Source of the DNA: Bacillus ectoiniformans
GTDB lineage: Bacteria; Bacillota; Bacilli; Bacillales; Domibacillaceae
Assembly (NCBI RefSeq): GCF_016908875.1
Contig: NZ_JAFBES010000005.1
Span: forward strand, 124,001-188,000
Direction: 5' to 3'
DNA length: 64,000 nt
This document shows, piece after piece, positions 43,464 through 52,529 of this stretch. Each line of letters begins with the position of its first letter. The first letter of the stretch is position 1. The notes below the pieces were generated by a model, which did not search any database, was not told the DNA's origin, and worked only from the letters and a program-made list of their open reading frames with translations. The position numbers and the translations under genes were made by a program.

Positions 43464-43562
43464 ATGATAGATGAAGCACATGTTTGTTCGGGAGAGGAGG
43501 CAGTGCAGGAAATGCTAGAAGGCACAAACGCTTTTGACCTCTTTGAGCGAAAAGTTAGGTAA
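43464..43562 (+). CDS. Possible 32-residue upstream ORF in the spo0B leader
   Basis: An ATG at 43464 opens a 33-codon frame ending in a TAA at 43560-43562 that touches the spo0B ribosome site (AAGGGG, 43561-43566). The predicted peptide has a sensible, mostly acidic composition (EEAVQEMLEGTNAFDLFERK). A second in-frame ATG at 43512 follows GAGAGGAGG by 11 nt. Translation through it could couple to spo0B. It may be chance; no homologue is known to me. Confidence 0.3.
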   Translation: MIDEAHVCSGEEAVQEMLEGTNAFDLFERKVR

Positions 43563-43572
43563 GGGGATTCCT

Positions 43573-44136
43573 GTGCGTATGGATATGAAAAATGATACTT
43601 GGACAGTGGTTCAAGCGCTGCGGCACGCCCGTCATGATTGGATGAATCACATTCAGTTAATTAAAGGATATATATCGCTTGGTAAGATAGAGGAAGCGGA
43701 AAGGGCAATTGAGAATATTATTATTCAAGCGCATCAAGAGTCCCATTTGTGCAACCTGAGGCTGCCGATGTTTGCTGAATTGCTATTGACCTTTAATTGG
43801 GAAGCCCGGTCTTTTAACTTGGAATATGAGGTGTTTAACGAAGAGGTGAAAGCTCATATCAGTGATGAAGCTTTGACCAGCTGGTGCGCCGCTTTGTTTC
43901 GTACACTTGAACAATATATAAAGCTGTATGCGGATAATCATCTTTATCTTTTAGTAGATAAAACAGAAGAGGGACTCCGTTTCTTTTTTGAATTTAGTGG
44001 AATAATAACAGATAGTAAAACGCTTAGCCAGGAAGTGGAAGAACTGCTTCGTGACTCTTTATTTCAAAGGAGTCAGATGCATTTGATTTCCAGCGGGGAA
44101 TTGCAGTTTGAAGTCATTGCTTCTCTCGGCAGTTAA
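43573..44136 (+). CDS. spo0B: Sporulation initiation phosphotransferase Spo0B
   Basis: 187 residues from GTG 43573 (AAGGGG 6 nt upstream). The phosphoacceptor helix is LRHARHDWMNHIQLIKGY, with H21 of HDWMN as the phosphorylated histidine. The rest is a four-helix-bundle half and a degenerate ATPase-like C-terminal domain. Spo0B passes phosphate from Spo0F to Spo0A in the sporulation phosphorelay. It is followed by obgE, as in B. subtilis. Confidence 0.93.
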   Translation: MRMDMKNDTWTVVQALRHARHDWMNHIQLIKGYISLGKIEEAERAIENIIIQAHQESHLCNLRLPMFAELLLTFNWEARSFNLEYEVFNEEVKAHISDEALTSWCAALFRTLEQYIKLYADNHLYLLVDKTEEGLRFFFEFSGIITDSKTLSQEVEELLRDSLFQRSQMHLISSGELQFEVIASLGS

Positions 44137-44171
44137 CCTGAATGGGCCATAAGCGATAACAGGAGGATTTT

Positions 44172-45461
44172 ATGTTTGTAGATCAGGTCAAGATATATGT
44201 TAAGGGCGGAGACGGCGGTAATGGGATGGTTGCGTTCCGTCGTGAGAAATACGTTCCAAACGGTGGTCCTGCCGGTGGAGATGGCGGCAAAGGCGCTAAT
44301 GTAGTCTTTATCGTAGATGAGGGTTTAAGAACGCTGATGGATTTCCGATATAAGCGTCATTTTAAAGCGGAGCGCGGCGAGCATGGAATGAGCAAAAACC
44401 AGCACGGCAGAAATTCTGCTGACATGGTGGTTAAAGTTCCGCCGGGCACAGTCGTGAAAGACGAGGAAACAGGAGAAATCATTGCCGATTTAATTGAGCA
44501 TGGCCAAAAAGCCATCATTGCCAAAGGCGGCCGTGGCGGCCGAGGAAATTCAAGGTTTGCCACACCAGCAAATCCGGCTCCTGAAATCTCAGAAAACGGA
44601 GAGCCAGGACAAGAGCGTACGGTCATAATGGAATTAAAGCTGCTCGCAGATGTCGGTTTAGTTGGTTTTCCTAGTGTAGGGAAATCTACGCTTTTATCAG
44701 TCGTTTCTGCTGCGCGTCCGAAAATTGCCGAATATCACTTTACAACGATTGTCCCTAACTTGGGTGTGGTTGAGACAGAAGACGGCCGCAGTTTTGCGAT
44801 GGCGGACCTTCCTGGGTTAATTGAAGGCGCTCACCAAGGTGTAGGACTTGGCCACCAATTCCTTCGACACATTGAACGCACAAGAGTCATCGTTCATGTC
44901 GTTGATATGTCCGGCATGGAAGGCCGTGACCCATATGAAGATTACGTGACGATCAATAATGAACTGAAAGAATACAACTTGCGCTTAACTGAGCGTCCGC
45001 AGATTATTGTGGCAAGTAAAATGGACATGCCGGATTCAGAAGAAAACTTGAAAGCTTTCAAAGAAAAGCTAGAAGGTGACGAGGTTATTTTCCCGATTTC
45101 TTCTATTACTCGTGAAGGGCTAAAAGAGCTTTTATTTGCGATTGCGGATAAGATTGAAGAGACGCCTGAATTCCCGCTTGAAGAAGTGGAAGCTCAAAAA
45201 GACATGAACCGTGTGGTGTATAAGCATGAGCAGAAAGTGGCTGAATTTGAAATTACTCGTGATCCGGATGGTTCCTTTAACGTTATTGGAGCAAAAGTTG
45301 AAAAGCTGTTTAAGATGACAGACTTCTCACGTGAAGAATCGATTCGCCGTTTTGCCCGTCAATTGCGTTCGATGGGAGTCGACGATGCATTAAGAGAACG
45401 CGGTGCATCAGATGGCGACATCGTCAAATTGCTTGATTACGAATTTGAATTTGTAGAATAA
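44172..45461 (+). CDS. obgE: Ribosome-associated GTPase Obg
   Basis: 429 residues. A glycine-rich Obg fold (1-158: [30 protein letters not shown] region), the G domain (P-loop GFPSVGKST near 164-172, [10 protein letters not shown] near 212, SKMD near 283), and the C-terminal OCT domain (about 340-428). Obg acts in 50S assembly and the stress response and is essential in B. subtilis. The ATG follows AGGAGG. Confidence 0.98.
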   Translation: MFVDQVKIYVKGGDGGNGMVAFRREKYVPNGGPAGGDGGKGANVVFIVDEGLRTLMDFRYKRHFKAERGEHGMSKNQHGRNSADMVVKVPPGTVVKDEETGEIIADLIEHGQKAIIAKGGRGGRGNSRFATPANPAPEISENGEPGQERTVIMELKLLADVGLVGFPSVGKSTLLSVVSAARPKIAEYHFTTIVPNLGVVETEDGRSFAMADLPGLIEGAHQGVGLGHQFLRHIERTRVIVHVVDMSGMEGRDPYEDYVTINNELKEYNLRLTERPQIIVASKMDMPDSEENLKAFKEKLEGDEVIFPISSITREGLKELLFAIADKIEETPEFPLEEVEAQKDMNRVVYKHEQKVAEFEITRDPDGSFNVIGAKVEKLFKMTDFSREESIRRFARQLRSMGVDDALRERGASDGDIVKLLDYEFEFVE

Positions 45462-45489
45462 ACAGGGGAAGCAAAGTGGGGGAAGGACC

Positions 45490-45945
45490 TTGAGTAAAAA
45501 AGAACTCGATCAAAAATTTTATCTCGTACGGGAAGATGTTTTGCCGGAAGCGATGAAGAAAACGCTTGATGCGAAAGAACTTATTGAACGCCGTAAAGCG
45601 GATTCCGTATGGGATGCAGTGAAAAAAGTCGATTTAAGCCGGAGTGCTTTTTATAAGTACCGGGATACGGTCTTTCCTTTCCACACTATTGTGAAAGAGA
45701 GAATCATTACGCTGTTCTTTCACCTCGAAGACCGCTCAGGAACGTTATCTGAACTGCTGGGAGTCGTTGCTAAATATCATGGGAATGTGTTAACCATTCA
45801 CCAAACGATTCCTTTGCAGGGAAGAGCGAATGTTACCCTTTCACTGAATGTCACGGATATGAAGACAAATCTTGATCATCTGCTGGCTGAACTGAAACGG
45901 CTCGAATTTGTGGATACAGTAGAAGTACTCGGCTCTGGAGCATAA
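45490..45945 (+). CDS. pheB: ACT-domain protein PheB
   Basis: 151 residues from a TTG start (GGGGGAAGG upstream). The N-terminal half is helical ([41 protein letters not shown]), resembling a small DNA-binding-like unit, and the C-terminal half (about 70-148) is an ACT domain ([22 protein letters not shown]). It belongs to the UPF0735 family and sits before pheA, as in B. subtilis. The exact role is unknown, possibly regulatory for aromatic amino acids. Confidence 0.93.
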   Translation: MSKKELDQKFYLVREDVLPEAMKKTLDAKELIERRKADSVWDAVKKVDLSRSAFYKYRDTVFPFHTIVKERIITLFFHLEDRSGTLSELLGVVAKYHGNVLTIHQTIPLQGRANVTLSLNVTDMKTNLDHLLAELKRLEFVDTVEVLGSGA

Positions 45946-46014
45946 GAGCCGGCTTTCTTTCTGTATAATTAGTTAAGACTGAATATTTATACTATTCACC
46001 AAAAGGAGGAGCTT

Positions 46015-46872
46015 GTGTTGCAAAGAATCGCTTTTTTAGGACCGGCGGCCACATTTACGGATTTAGCCGTCAGAAGATCATTTCCAAAAGACGAAAGAAT
46101 CCCCTATCTAACAATTCCGGCATGTATGGATGCCGTGCTTGAAGGAGAAGTGGATCTGGCAGTGGTCCCGCTAGAAAACGCTCTTGAAGGAACAGTGAAT
46201 TTAACGATTGACTATCTGTTCCATGAAGCGAATTTAACGATTATTGGGGAAATGATTGCGCCGATCGAGCAGCATTTGCTCATACATAAAGATCATGAAC
46301 AGAAATGGGAGCAGGCAGAGAAGGTGTTATCACATCCTCATGCAATTGCTCAATGCCATAAATTTTTACATAAGGAATTTCAAGGGGTACCATGCGAACA
46401 GATGACTTCCACCGCCGCTGCCGCTAAATTTGTCAGCGAGCATCCAGAGAAGCGCTATGCGGCGATCGCCAATTCTCTATCTGCTGCCCAGTATGATTTA
46501 GCCATGGTCAAAGCGAATATCCATGACTATAGCTTTAACCACACACGATTCATTATCTTGGCTAGGAAGGATCAGGAAATGCCACTTCCGCTTAAGAAAC
46601 AGTCGGATAAAACAACGGTTGTTGTTACGCTGCCGTCAGACCGTGCAGGTGCTTTGCATCAAGTGCTGTCAGCTTTTTCCTGGCGGGATATCAGCTTAAG
46701 CAAAATAGAGTCACGTCCGTTGAAAACGGGTCTTGGAAACTATTTCTTTATTATTGATATCGGACAGAAGATGGACGATGTGCTCTTGCCAGGTGCTTTT
46801 GCGGAAATGGAAGCGCTAGGTTGCTCTGTGCAGGTTCTTGGAAGCTATGAATCTTATGTCATCGAATCCTAA
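46015..46872 (+). CDS. pheA: Prephenate dehydratase
   Basis: 285 residues (EC 4.2.1.51), which turns prephenate to phenylpyruvate in phenylalanine synthesis. A periplasmic-binding-protein-like catalytic part (FLGPAATFTDLAV at 7-19, VVPLENALEGTV near 53-64, NHTRFIILAR near 178) precedes a C-terminal ACT domain with the phenylalanine-binding ESRPLKTGLGNYFF motif (about 236-249). GTG 46015 or TTG 46018 follows AAAGGAGGA. A terminator follows. Confidence 0.97.
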   Translation: MLQRIAFLGPAATFTDLAVRRSFPKDERIPYLTIPACMDAVLEGEVDLAVVPLENALEGTVNLTIDYLFHEANLTIIGEMIAPIEQHLLIHKDHEQKWEQAEKVLSHPHAIAQCHKFLHKEFQGVPCEQMTSTAAAAKFVSEHPEKRYAAIANSLSAAQYDLAMVKANIHDYSFNHTRFIILARKDQEMPLPLKKQSDKTTVVVTLPSDRAGALHQVLSAFSWRDISLSKIESRPLKTGLGNYFFIIDIGQKMDDVLLPGAFAEMEALGCSVQVLGSYESYVIES

Positions 46873-46879
46873 ACACTAA

Positions 46880-46905
46880 AAAAACTCGCCAGCCGGCGAG
46901 TTTTT
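46880..46905. terminator. Terminator between pheA and niaR (bidirectional)
   Basis: AAAAACTCGCC (46880-46890) pairs perfectly with GGCGAGTTTTT (46895-46905). It lies between two convergent genes and has A/T tails both ways. Confidence 0.92.
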
Positions 46906-46917
46906 ATTTGTATACAA

Positions 46918-47460
46918 TTAATTTTCCGAAAGCAGGAATCCCGCGTCTTCTAAGACTTGCTCGGCTTCATCGAGCATTTGATCCGTTTTAGCTGCAATCG
47001 TGTGCAAGTGGACACCATTGGTCAGCTGCGACAGATAAGCGGCGTTCGTTTCTTTCGCTTTTTCAATAAACTGTGCGACTTCCCGGCGGTTAGACACCAT
47101 GATTGAGGCGGTTAAGTCACCATAAATCGGATGTTCGATCTTTACATCTTTGACAAGAACACCGAGGTCAACCAGTAAGTTAAGTTCTTCTTCCGTCCGG
47201 TCCGGATTATGTGTGCAAGCCACAGTGCGTTCCTTCCAGGTGTCAGGCGTTTGCGGCGGCAAATAAACGTAGCCTTGGCTTGTCGCAATAATCGGCTCGT
47301 TTCTTGCTTTAAGCAGCGTTACGTCATTGACGATCACTTGCCGACTCACATTCGTTTTCCTCGCTAATTCACTTCCTGTTAAAGGCTGTGGACTCTCTTT
47401 GAGCCAGTCTAGAATCAGCGTTCGTCGTTCTTCTCCTAAAATTTTCTTTCCAGGAGCCAT
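46918..47460 (-). CDS. niaR: Niacin-responsive transcriptional repressor NiaR
   Basis: 180 residues from ATG 47460, which has a GGAGGG ribosome site; an in-frame ATG at 47493 would add 11 residues without a site. An N-terminal HTH_11 winged helix (GEERRTLILDWLKES, then GSELARKTNVSRQVIVNDV) precedes a C-terminal 3H domain with the conserved histidines (H in THNPDRT, EHPIYGD, and GVHLHTI). In B. subtilis (yrxA) it binds niacin and represses nadBCA and nifS. It lies next to nifS. Confidence 0.93.
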   Translation of the reverse strand: MAPGKKILGEERRTLILDWLKESPQPLTGSELARKTNVSRQVIVNDVTLLKARNEPIIATSQGYVYLPPQTPDTWKERTVACTHNPDRTEEELNLLVDLGVLVKDVKIEHPIYGDLTASIMVSNRREVAQFIEKAKETNAAYLSQLTNGVHLHTIAAKTDQMLDEAEQVLEDAGFLLSEN

Positions 47461-47531
47461 GTTTGTTATCCCTCCAGCAGCATCTTCACTCATTAATTTC
47501 TCTCTATTTTATCATAAGATGCTCATGCATT

Positions 47532-48656
47532 CTAACGCTGTATAATTACAGGCATTCGGTTTAGTACGTCAGCTAATGCGGCCACATCGCTTACAGTGGT
47601 TTCTTCACCGAAGGATACCCGAAAAAATTGTTTCGCTTCTGTTTCCGTTTGCCCCATAGCGAGTGTTGCTTTCGCCCCGTTATCCACTCCTGACTGGCAA
47701 GCGCTTCCTGTAGAAATGGCCATGCCTTCTTGATTCGCTTCAAGCATGACGAACTGTCCTTCAACACCTGGAAGTCTCATGCCAATGATCGAAGGAAGCT
47801 GGTGACGGGTGTCTGCCTCTAAAAAAACACAAGCTGAGCGCTGGAGCTGTTCCTTAAATGCCGAGCGCAGCTTCCATTCGTGGTCGAGGGAATAGGATCG
47901 AGTCGCCTTTTCAGCAGCGGCAGTAAATGCGAGAATACCAGGGACATTCACCGTTCCTCCCCGAAACCCTTTTTCATGAGATAATCCTGGAAAGACAGGC
48001 TCCCATGAAACGGTGGGGGAGATATAAGCGGCTCCGACACCTTTAGGACCGCGCACTTTATGCGAGGACAGGGAAAGGCTGTCGGCAACGGCAACTAGCG
48101 GGCGCAGATCCAATTTGCCAAACGCTTGTACACAATCTGAATGAAAGAGAATCTCTTTTTCCTTAAGAAACGCACCGAGTTCTGCTGCCGGCTGAATCGT
48201 GCCAATTTCTTGATTGACATATTGGATCGTCACTAAAATGGTATCTTCTCTTATTGAAGACTTCAGCTGCTTCAAGTCAATGAGCCCTGATTGATTAAAA
48301 GCAATTCTTGTAATCTCGAAGCCTTCTTTTTCAAGAATAGCCATTGCTGAATGAACGGACGAATGTTCAGCCATAGAAGTAATGATATGCTTTCCTTTGT
48401 TTTTTGCTTTTCTAGCCAATGATAGGATGGATAAAATATTGCTTTCCGTGCCTCCAGAGGTAAAGTAGATTCCTTCTGCTAATCCTCCAATCATCTCCGC
48501 CATGCTTTCTCTGCATTGATTCAATAAATAATCAGCCTGGCTGCCGTAGTCATGAAGACTTGAACTGTTGCCGAACATACGAGTGCTCATATCAACATAG
48601 ATCCGGGCGGCATCTTCACACATGGGAGCAGTGGCTGCATAATCAAAATATTTCAT
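47532..48656 (-). CDS. nifS: NAD-cluster cysteine desulfurase (NifS-type)
   Basis: 374 residues, PLP-dependent class V aminotransferase fold (EC 2.8.1.7). N-terminal FDYAATAPM, SGGTESN near 67-73, PLP lysine K200 in SLSSHKVRGPKG, and catalytic C320 in STGSACQSG. It lies divergent from nadB, as in B. subtilis, where it supplies sulfur for the [4Fe-4S] cluster of NadA. The ATG follows TTTAGGAG. Confidence 0.95.
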   Translation of the reverse strand: MKYFDYAATAPMCEDAARIYVDMSTRMFGNSSSLHDYGSQADYLLNQCRESMAEMIGGLAEGIYFTSGGTESNILSILSLARKAKNKGKHIITSMAEHSSVHSAMAILEKEGFEITRIAFNQSGLIDLKQLKSSIREDTILVTIQYVNQEIGTIQPAAELGAFLKEKEILFHSDCVQAFGKLDLRPLVAVADSLSLSSHKVRGPKGVGAAYISPTVSWEPVFPGLSHEKGFRGGTVNVPGILAFTAAAEKATRSYSLDHEWKLRSAFKEQLQRSACVFLEADTRHQLPSIIGMRLPGVEGQFVMLEANQEGMAISTGSACQSGVDNGAKATLAMGQTETEAKQFFRVSFGEETTVSDVAALADVLNRMPVIIQR

Positions 48657-48695
48657 CGGTTTCGACTCCTAAACGAAGAGATTTGTAAAAAAGAC

Positions 48696-48738
48696 TTGTC
48701 AATAGTGTAAAGTTGTGTAAATATATGTGTCAAGACAC
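48696..48738. promoter_or_regulatory. Divergent nifS/nadB promoters with a probable NiaR operator
   Basis: The dyad GTGTC-AA-GACAC (48727-48738) sits between the genes. For nadB (plus), TTGTCA (48696-48701), 16 nt and TAAATA (48718-48723) place the dyad at the transcription start. For nifS (minus), TTGACA (48728-48733 on the complement), 18 nt and TACACT (48704-48709) place it over the -35. So one bound repressor could shut both genes. Binding by NiaR is inferred from the neighbouring niaR gene and the known B. subtilis regulon. Confidence 0.7.
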
Positions 48739-48762
48739 CTGTTAAAACAGGAGGGCAAAAAA

Positions 48763-50361
48763 GTGACTAGACAAGCGAATGTAATCATTATCGGGGGTGG
48801 CGTTGCCGCTTTGCAAATGGCTCGCCATTTACGTTTGCAGTACCATGTGATGATTCTCACAAAAACATCGATCAGAGAAAGTAATTCTTACTATGCCCAA
48901 GGCGGGATCGCTGCAGTGATAGATAAAGAGGACAGTTTCACCGCCCATGCGAACGATACCTATTCGGCCGGCCGCTATCATCATTCCGTTCAAGAGGTTC
49001 AATGTTTAGTAGAAGAAGGCGCGCTTGCAGTAAAAGAATTGCTAAGCGAAGGCTTTCCGGCTGATAAGTCTGCTAACGGTGAAATTTCCCTTGGGTTAGA
49101 AGGTGCGCATGGGGCGAAACGTATTGTGCATGCCGGGGGAGACGCAACAGGACGACATACCGTTGAACATTTATTGAAGTCGCTTCCTGAAAATGTGGAA
49201 ATTATTGAACATGAAATGGCAGCAGAAATTATTTTGTCTTCTGACCGATCCGCTTGCTGCGGCGTCAAGACAATCGGAAAAGATGGAACATGTAAGAACT
49301 ATTTCGCGCAGCATATCGTGATGGCAACAGGTGGCGCAGGGGCGCTCTATCCGTTTACATCTAATCAGCAGACACTCATTGGAGACGGGATTGCTATGGC
49401 CTTTCGAGCGGGAGCAGAAGTTGCGGACATGGAATTCATGCAGTTTCACCCGACGCTTCTATTCAGTCAGGGAGAGACAAAAGGCCTTGTGTCAGAAGCG
49501 GTTCGCGGCGATGGGGGTGTGCTTGTCAATGAAGCAGGCAAGCGCCTCATGGAAGGCGTTCATCCATTAAAGGATTTAGCTCCCCGGCATATTACCGCTT
49601 ATGAAATTTATAAAGCAAGAGCCCGCGGCGAGGAAGTGTATATTGATATTCGAAAGATCCGCCGTTTTAAGGAGAAATATCCAACGATCACTGCTCTGTG
49701 CCGCCGAAATGGTCTGTCGATTGAAGAAGGGCTCCTTCCTGTCGCACCCGGCAGCCACTTTTTAATGGGAGGCATCGTCGTGGATACATACGGAAGAACA
49801 AAGGTCAAAGGATTATATGCCATAGGTGAAACCGCGTGTACAGGTGTTCATGGAGCGAACCGTTTAGCAAGCAACTCGCTGCTTGAAGGGTTAGTGTATG
49901 GGAAACGCACTGCACACTTTATTAATCACAGTCCGGTTGTTGTTCCTTTAGAGGACCAGCCGCTGTTTAAATATGAAGAACAAATCAATGGCAAGACTTC
50001 ATCCCTGCTTTCAAAAGAGGTGCTGCAGCAGAGCACGATGGCCGCTGCAGGCATGATCCGAACAGGTTCTGCTTTGAAACATCATCTGCAGATGCTTGAA
50101 GCCTTAGATATGAAAGACTTTATGCAAAAAGGAATCGATGATTTATCTGCTGACGAAGCAGAGCGATTGTTTATGCAGATAAACAGTTATTTAATCAGCC
50201 GGGCTGCATGGCTGCGGACAGAAAGCCGGGGCGCTCATATTCGCTCAGATTACTCGGAAGAAGATAGAAACTGGAGCGGAAAGCAAATTATTCAAACCAT
50301 CCATGCGACACAGATCAGGAGGAGTTTCTATGAATGGAATCAAGCTAGAGTCCATGCTTAA
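48763..50361 (+). CDS. nadB: L-aspartate oxidase
   Basis: 532 residues from GTG 48763 (AGGAGGG upstream). FAD-binding N-terminus NVIIIGGGVAALQMA, then SYYAQGGIAAV near 46, GDATGRHTVEHLL near 126, the active-site EFMQFHPT near 225, and ETACTGVHGANRLASNSLLE near 366. It oxidises aspartate to iminoaspartate for NadA (EC 1.4.3.16). The C-terminal part of about 110 residues is helical and fumarate-reductase-like. The last 32 nt overlap nadC. Confidence 0.97.
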   Translation: MTRQANVIIIGGGVAALQMARHLRLQYHVMILTKTSIRESNSYYAQGGIAAVIDKEDSFTAHANDTYSAGRYHHSVQEVQCLVEEGALAVKELLSEGFPADKSANGEISLGLEGAHGAKRIVHAGGDATGRHTVEHLLKSLPENVEIIEHEMAAEIILSSDRSACCGVKTIGKDGTCKNYFAQHIVMATGGAGALYPFTSNQQTLIGDGIAMAFRAGAEVADMEFMQFHPTLLFSQGETKGLVSEAVRGDGGVLVNEAGKRLMEGVHPLKDLAPRHITAYEIYKARARGEEVYIDIRKIRRFKEKYPTITALCRRNGLSIEEGLLPVAPGSHFLMGGIVVDTYGRTKVKGLYAIGETACTGVHGANRLASNSLLEGLVYGKRTAHFINHSPVVVPLEDQPLFKYEEQINGKTSSLLSKEVLQQSTMAAAGMIRTGSALKHHLQMLEALDMKDFMQKGIDDLSADEAERLFMQINSYLISRAAWLRTESRGAHIRSDYSEEDRNWSGKQIIQTIHATQIRRSFYEWNQARVHA

Positions 50362-51211
50362 GGAGTTTTTTATGGAAGATATCGGAGATGGGGATGTAAG
50401 CAGTGAAGCCGTATTCTCTTCAGACGAATTAGGGTCAATGACTCTTATCGTTAAAGAATCCGGAGTTTTTTGCGGAAGAGAAGTGATCGAAGTGGGATTT
50501 GCCATCATTGATCCTAAGTCAACTGTTCATATGAAGGTGGCCGACGGAGAGAAGGTAGAAAGAGGCAAAGTGATTGCAGAAGTCTCTGGCACGATGCGAG
50601 GACTGTTGCAGGGAGAGCGGGTCATTTTAAATATCATTCAGAGGATGTCCGGAATCGCCACTGCAGCAGCAGAGGCGCAGGCTAAGACAGTTGGCACGAA
50701 AGCGAAAATTTGTGATACACGAAAAACAACGCCAGGACTTCGAATGCTCGAAAAATACGCGGTGCGAATGGGCGGCGGCTATAATCATCGCCGCGGGCTG
50801 TATGATGCGATTATGCTGAAGGATAATCATATTGCATTTGCAGGGGGGATTAAGCAAGCGGTCGATCAAGCAAAAGCCCGTTCAGGCCATACAGTGAAAG
50901 TGGAAGTAGAAATTGAAACGAAAGAACAGCTGATCGAAGCCATTGAAGCGGGAGCGGATATCATTATGTTTGATAACCGAACACCGGCAGAAATTAAAGA
51001 GTGGATTCATCTAGTGCCTGCCCATATTGCCACAGAAGCATCTGGAGGCATTCACCTTGATAATCTTGAAGAATATGCAAAAAGCGGGGTTGAGTGGATT
51101 TCGCTCGGTGCGCTCACTCATTCTGTCCGATCATTAGATATTAGCGCAAAAGCTAGTTCAGATTTTTTTAGCAAGGAGGATTCAACCTATGTCAATCTTG
51201 GACGTGCTTAA
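50330..51211 (+). CDS. nadC: Quinolinate phosphoribosyltransferase
   Basis: 293 residues from ATG 50330 (AGGAGGAG upstream); it begins inside the nadB end. It converts quinolinate and PRPP to nicotinate mononucleotide (EC 2.4.2.19). Motifs: [13 protein letters not shown] near 15-27, [13 protein letters not shown] near 102-114, [20 protein letters not shown] near 124-143, [19 protein letters not shown] near 146-164, and [11 protein letters not shown] near 236-246. Overlaps nadA by 23 nt. Confidence 0.97.
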   Translation: MNGIKLESMLKEFFMEDIGDGDVSSEAVFSSDELGSMTLIVKESGVFCGREVIEVGFAIIDPKSTVHMKVADGEKVERGKVIAEVSGTMRGLLQGERVILNIIQRMSGIATAAAEAQAKTVGTKAKICDTRKTTPGLRMLEKYAVRMGGGYNHRRGLYDAIMLKDNHIAFAGGIKQAVDQAKARSGHTVKVEVEIETKEQLIEAIEAGADIIMFDNRTPAEIKEWIHLVPAHIATEASGGIHLDNLEEYAKSGVEWISLGALTHSVRSLDISAKASSDFFSKEDSTYVNLGRA

Positions 51212-52292
51212 ACAGCCAGCCATTACTCTTCCTGATCACTACCGGAATATGTCAAAGGAAGAAATGGAACGGCGAGTGATCGAAATTAAAGATATGCTTG
51301 GGGAGGAATTGTTTATTCCCGGACACCACTATCAAAAAGATGAAGTGATTCAGTTTGCCGATGCGGTTGGGGACTCCCTTCAGCTTGCCCAAGTGTCCGC
51401 TCAGAATAAAAAGGCGAAGCATATTGTCTTTTGTGGGGTACATTTTATGGCGGAAACCGCAGATATCTTAACATCAGAGGATCAAATGGTGATCCTGCCA
51501 GACATGAGAGCAGGCTGTTCAATGGCCGATATGGCAAATATTCATCAAACTGAAAGAGCCTGGGAAGAGTTGCAGCGTTTGTTTGGAGATACGATTTTGC
51601 CTTTGACCTACGTGAATTCGACGGCCGCGATTAAGGCGTTTGTCGGCAGAAATGGCGGGGCAACTGTCACTTCTTCCAATGCGCATAACATGGTCAAATG
51701 GAGTTTCACGCAGAAGGAACGAATCCTCTTTTTGCCTGACCAGCACTTGGGCCGCAATACAGCGCATGATTTAGGTATTCCTTTAGAAGACATGGCTGTG
51801 TGGGATCCGATTCAACATACACTTGAATTCGAAGGCCCTATCGACCGAGTGAAGGTAATTTTGTGGAAGGGCCACTGTTCGGTGCATGAGAATTTCACCG
51901 TGAAAAACATTGAAGACGTGCGCCGTACTTATCCTGATATGAAGATTATTGTTCATCCAGAATGCAGACGGGAGGTTGTGGCTCTATCGGATGATAATGG
52001 ATCAACGAAATATATCATTGATCAAATCGAGCAAGCTGCACCAGGCAGTTCTTGGGCCATCGGAACAGAGATGAATTTAGTCAACCGGCTGATTCAGCGC
52101 CATAAGGATAAGGACATCATCTCATTGAATCCCAATATGTGTCCTTGTCTCACCATGAATCGAATCGATCTTCCTCATTTATTATGGTCGCTTGAAAATA
52201 TCGTGGACGGCAGCAAGGTAAACCAAATTCAAGTAAACCCTGACACGTCACAGGAAGCGCTTCTGGCTCTAGATCGGATGCTAATGCGATAA
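51189..52292 (+). CDS. nadA: Quinolinate synthase
   Basis: 367 residues, the Bacillus-type length. It condenses iminoaspartate with dihydroxyacetone phosphate (EC 2.5.1.72). The [4Fe-4S] ligands of the B. subtilis enzyme are C110, C230 and C320, and all three are at exactly these positions here ([24 protein letters not shown]). [14 protein letters not shown] near 45-58 opens the substrate site. The ATG follows AAGGAGG inside nadC. A terminator follows. Confidence 0.97.
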   Translation: MSILDVLKQPAITLPDHYRNMSKEEMERRVIEIKDMLGEELFIPGHHYQKDEVIQFADAVGDSLQLAQVSAQNKKAKHIVFCGVHFMAETADILTSEDQMVILPDMRAGCSMADMANIHQTERAWEELQRLFGDTILPLTYVNSTAAIKAFVGRNGGATVTSSNAHNMVKWSFTQKERILFLPDQHLGRNTAHDLGIPLEDMAVWDPIQHTLEFEGPIDRVKVILWKGHCSVHENFTVKNIEDVRRTYPDMKIIVHPECRREVVALSDDNGSTKYIIDQIEQAAPGSSWAIGTEMNLVNRLIQRHKDKDIISLNPNMCPCLTMNRIDLPHLLWSLENIVDGSKVNQIQVNPDTSQEALLALDRMLMR

Positions 52293-52339
52293 TATTGTTG
52301 AAAGCGAATAAAGAGTAGGTGAGCGATACACCGCCATTA

Positions 52340-52385
52340 AACCGTCTCTAGTCATCAAATATATGATGGCTGGAGGCGGTTTTTT
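52340..52385 (+). terminator. Terminator after nadA
   Basis: AACCGTCTCTAGTCATCA (about 52340-52357) pairs with TGATGGCTGGAGGCGGTT (52364-52381) with several G-U pairs, followed by a T run. Just before it (about 52302-52330) lies a fragment of the GAATAA-type repeat: AAAGCGAATAAAGAG, then GTGAGCGATACA. Confidence 0.8.
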
Positions 52386-52471
52386 ATGTGTTTTTATTAG
52401 CTTCATGACAAAGGATTCACTTAGGTATTCATATTTCACTTTCTTAAAACATAAATTTCTTTGTAAGTATA

Positions 52472-52500
52472 ATAGCAAATCCGCATCAAACACATACACT
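52472..52500 (+). promoter_or_regulatory. Candidate sigma-E promoter for safA
   Basis: CATACACT (52493-52500) matches the sigma-E -10 consensus exactly. The region 14 nt upstream (52472-52478, ATAGCAA) is a weak -35. safA is sigma-E-dependent in B. subtilis. Confidence 0.4.
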
Positions 52501-52529
52501 GTATAGACTGATGCCTAAGGAGGGAGAAG

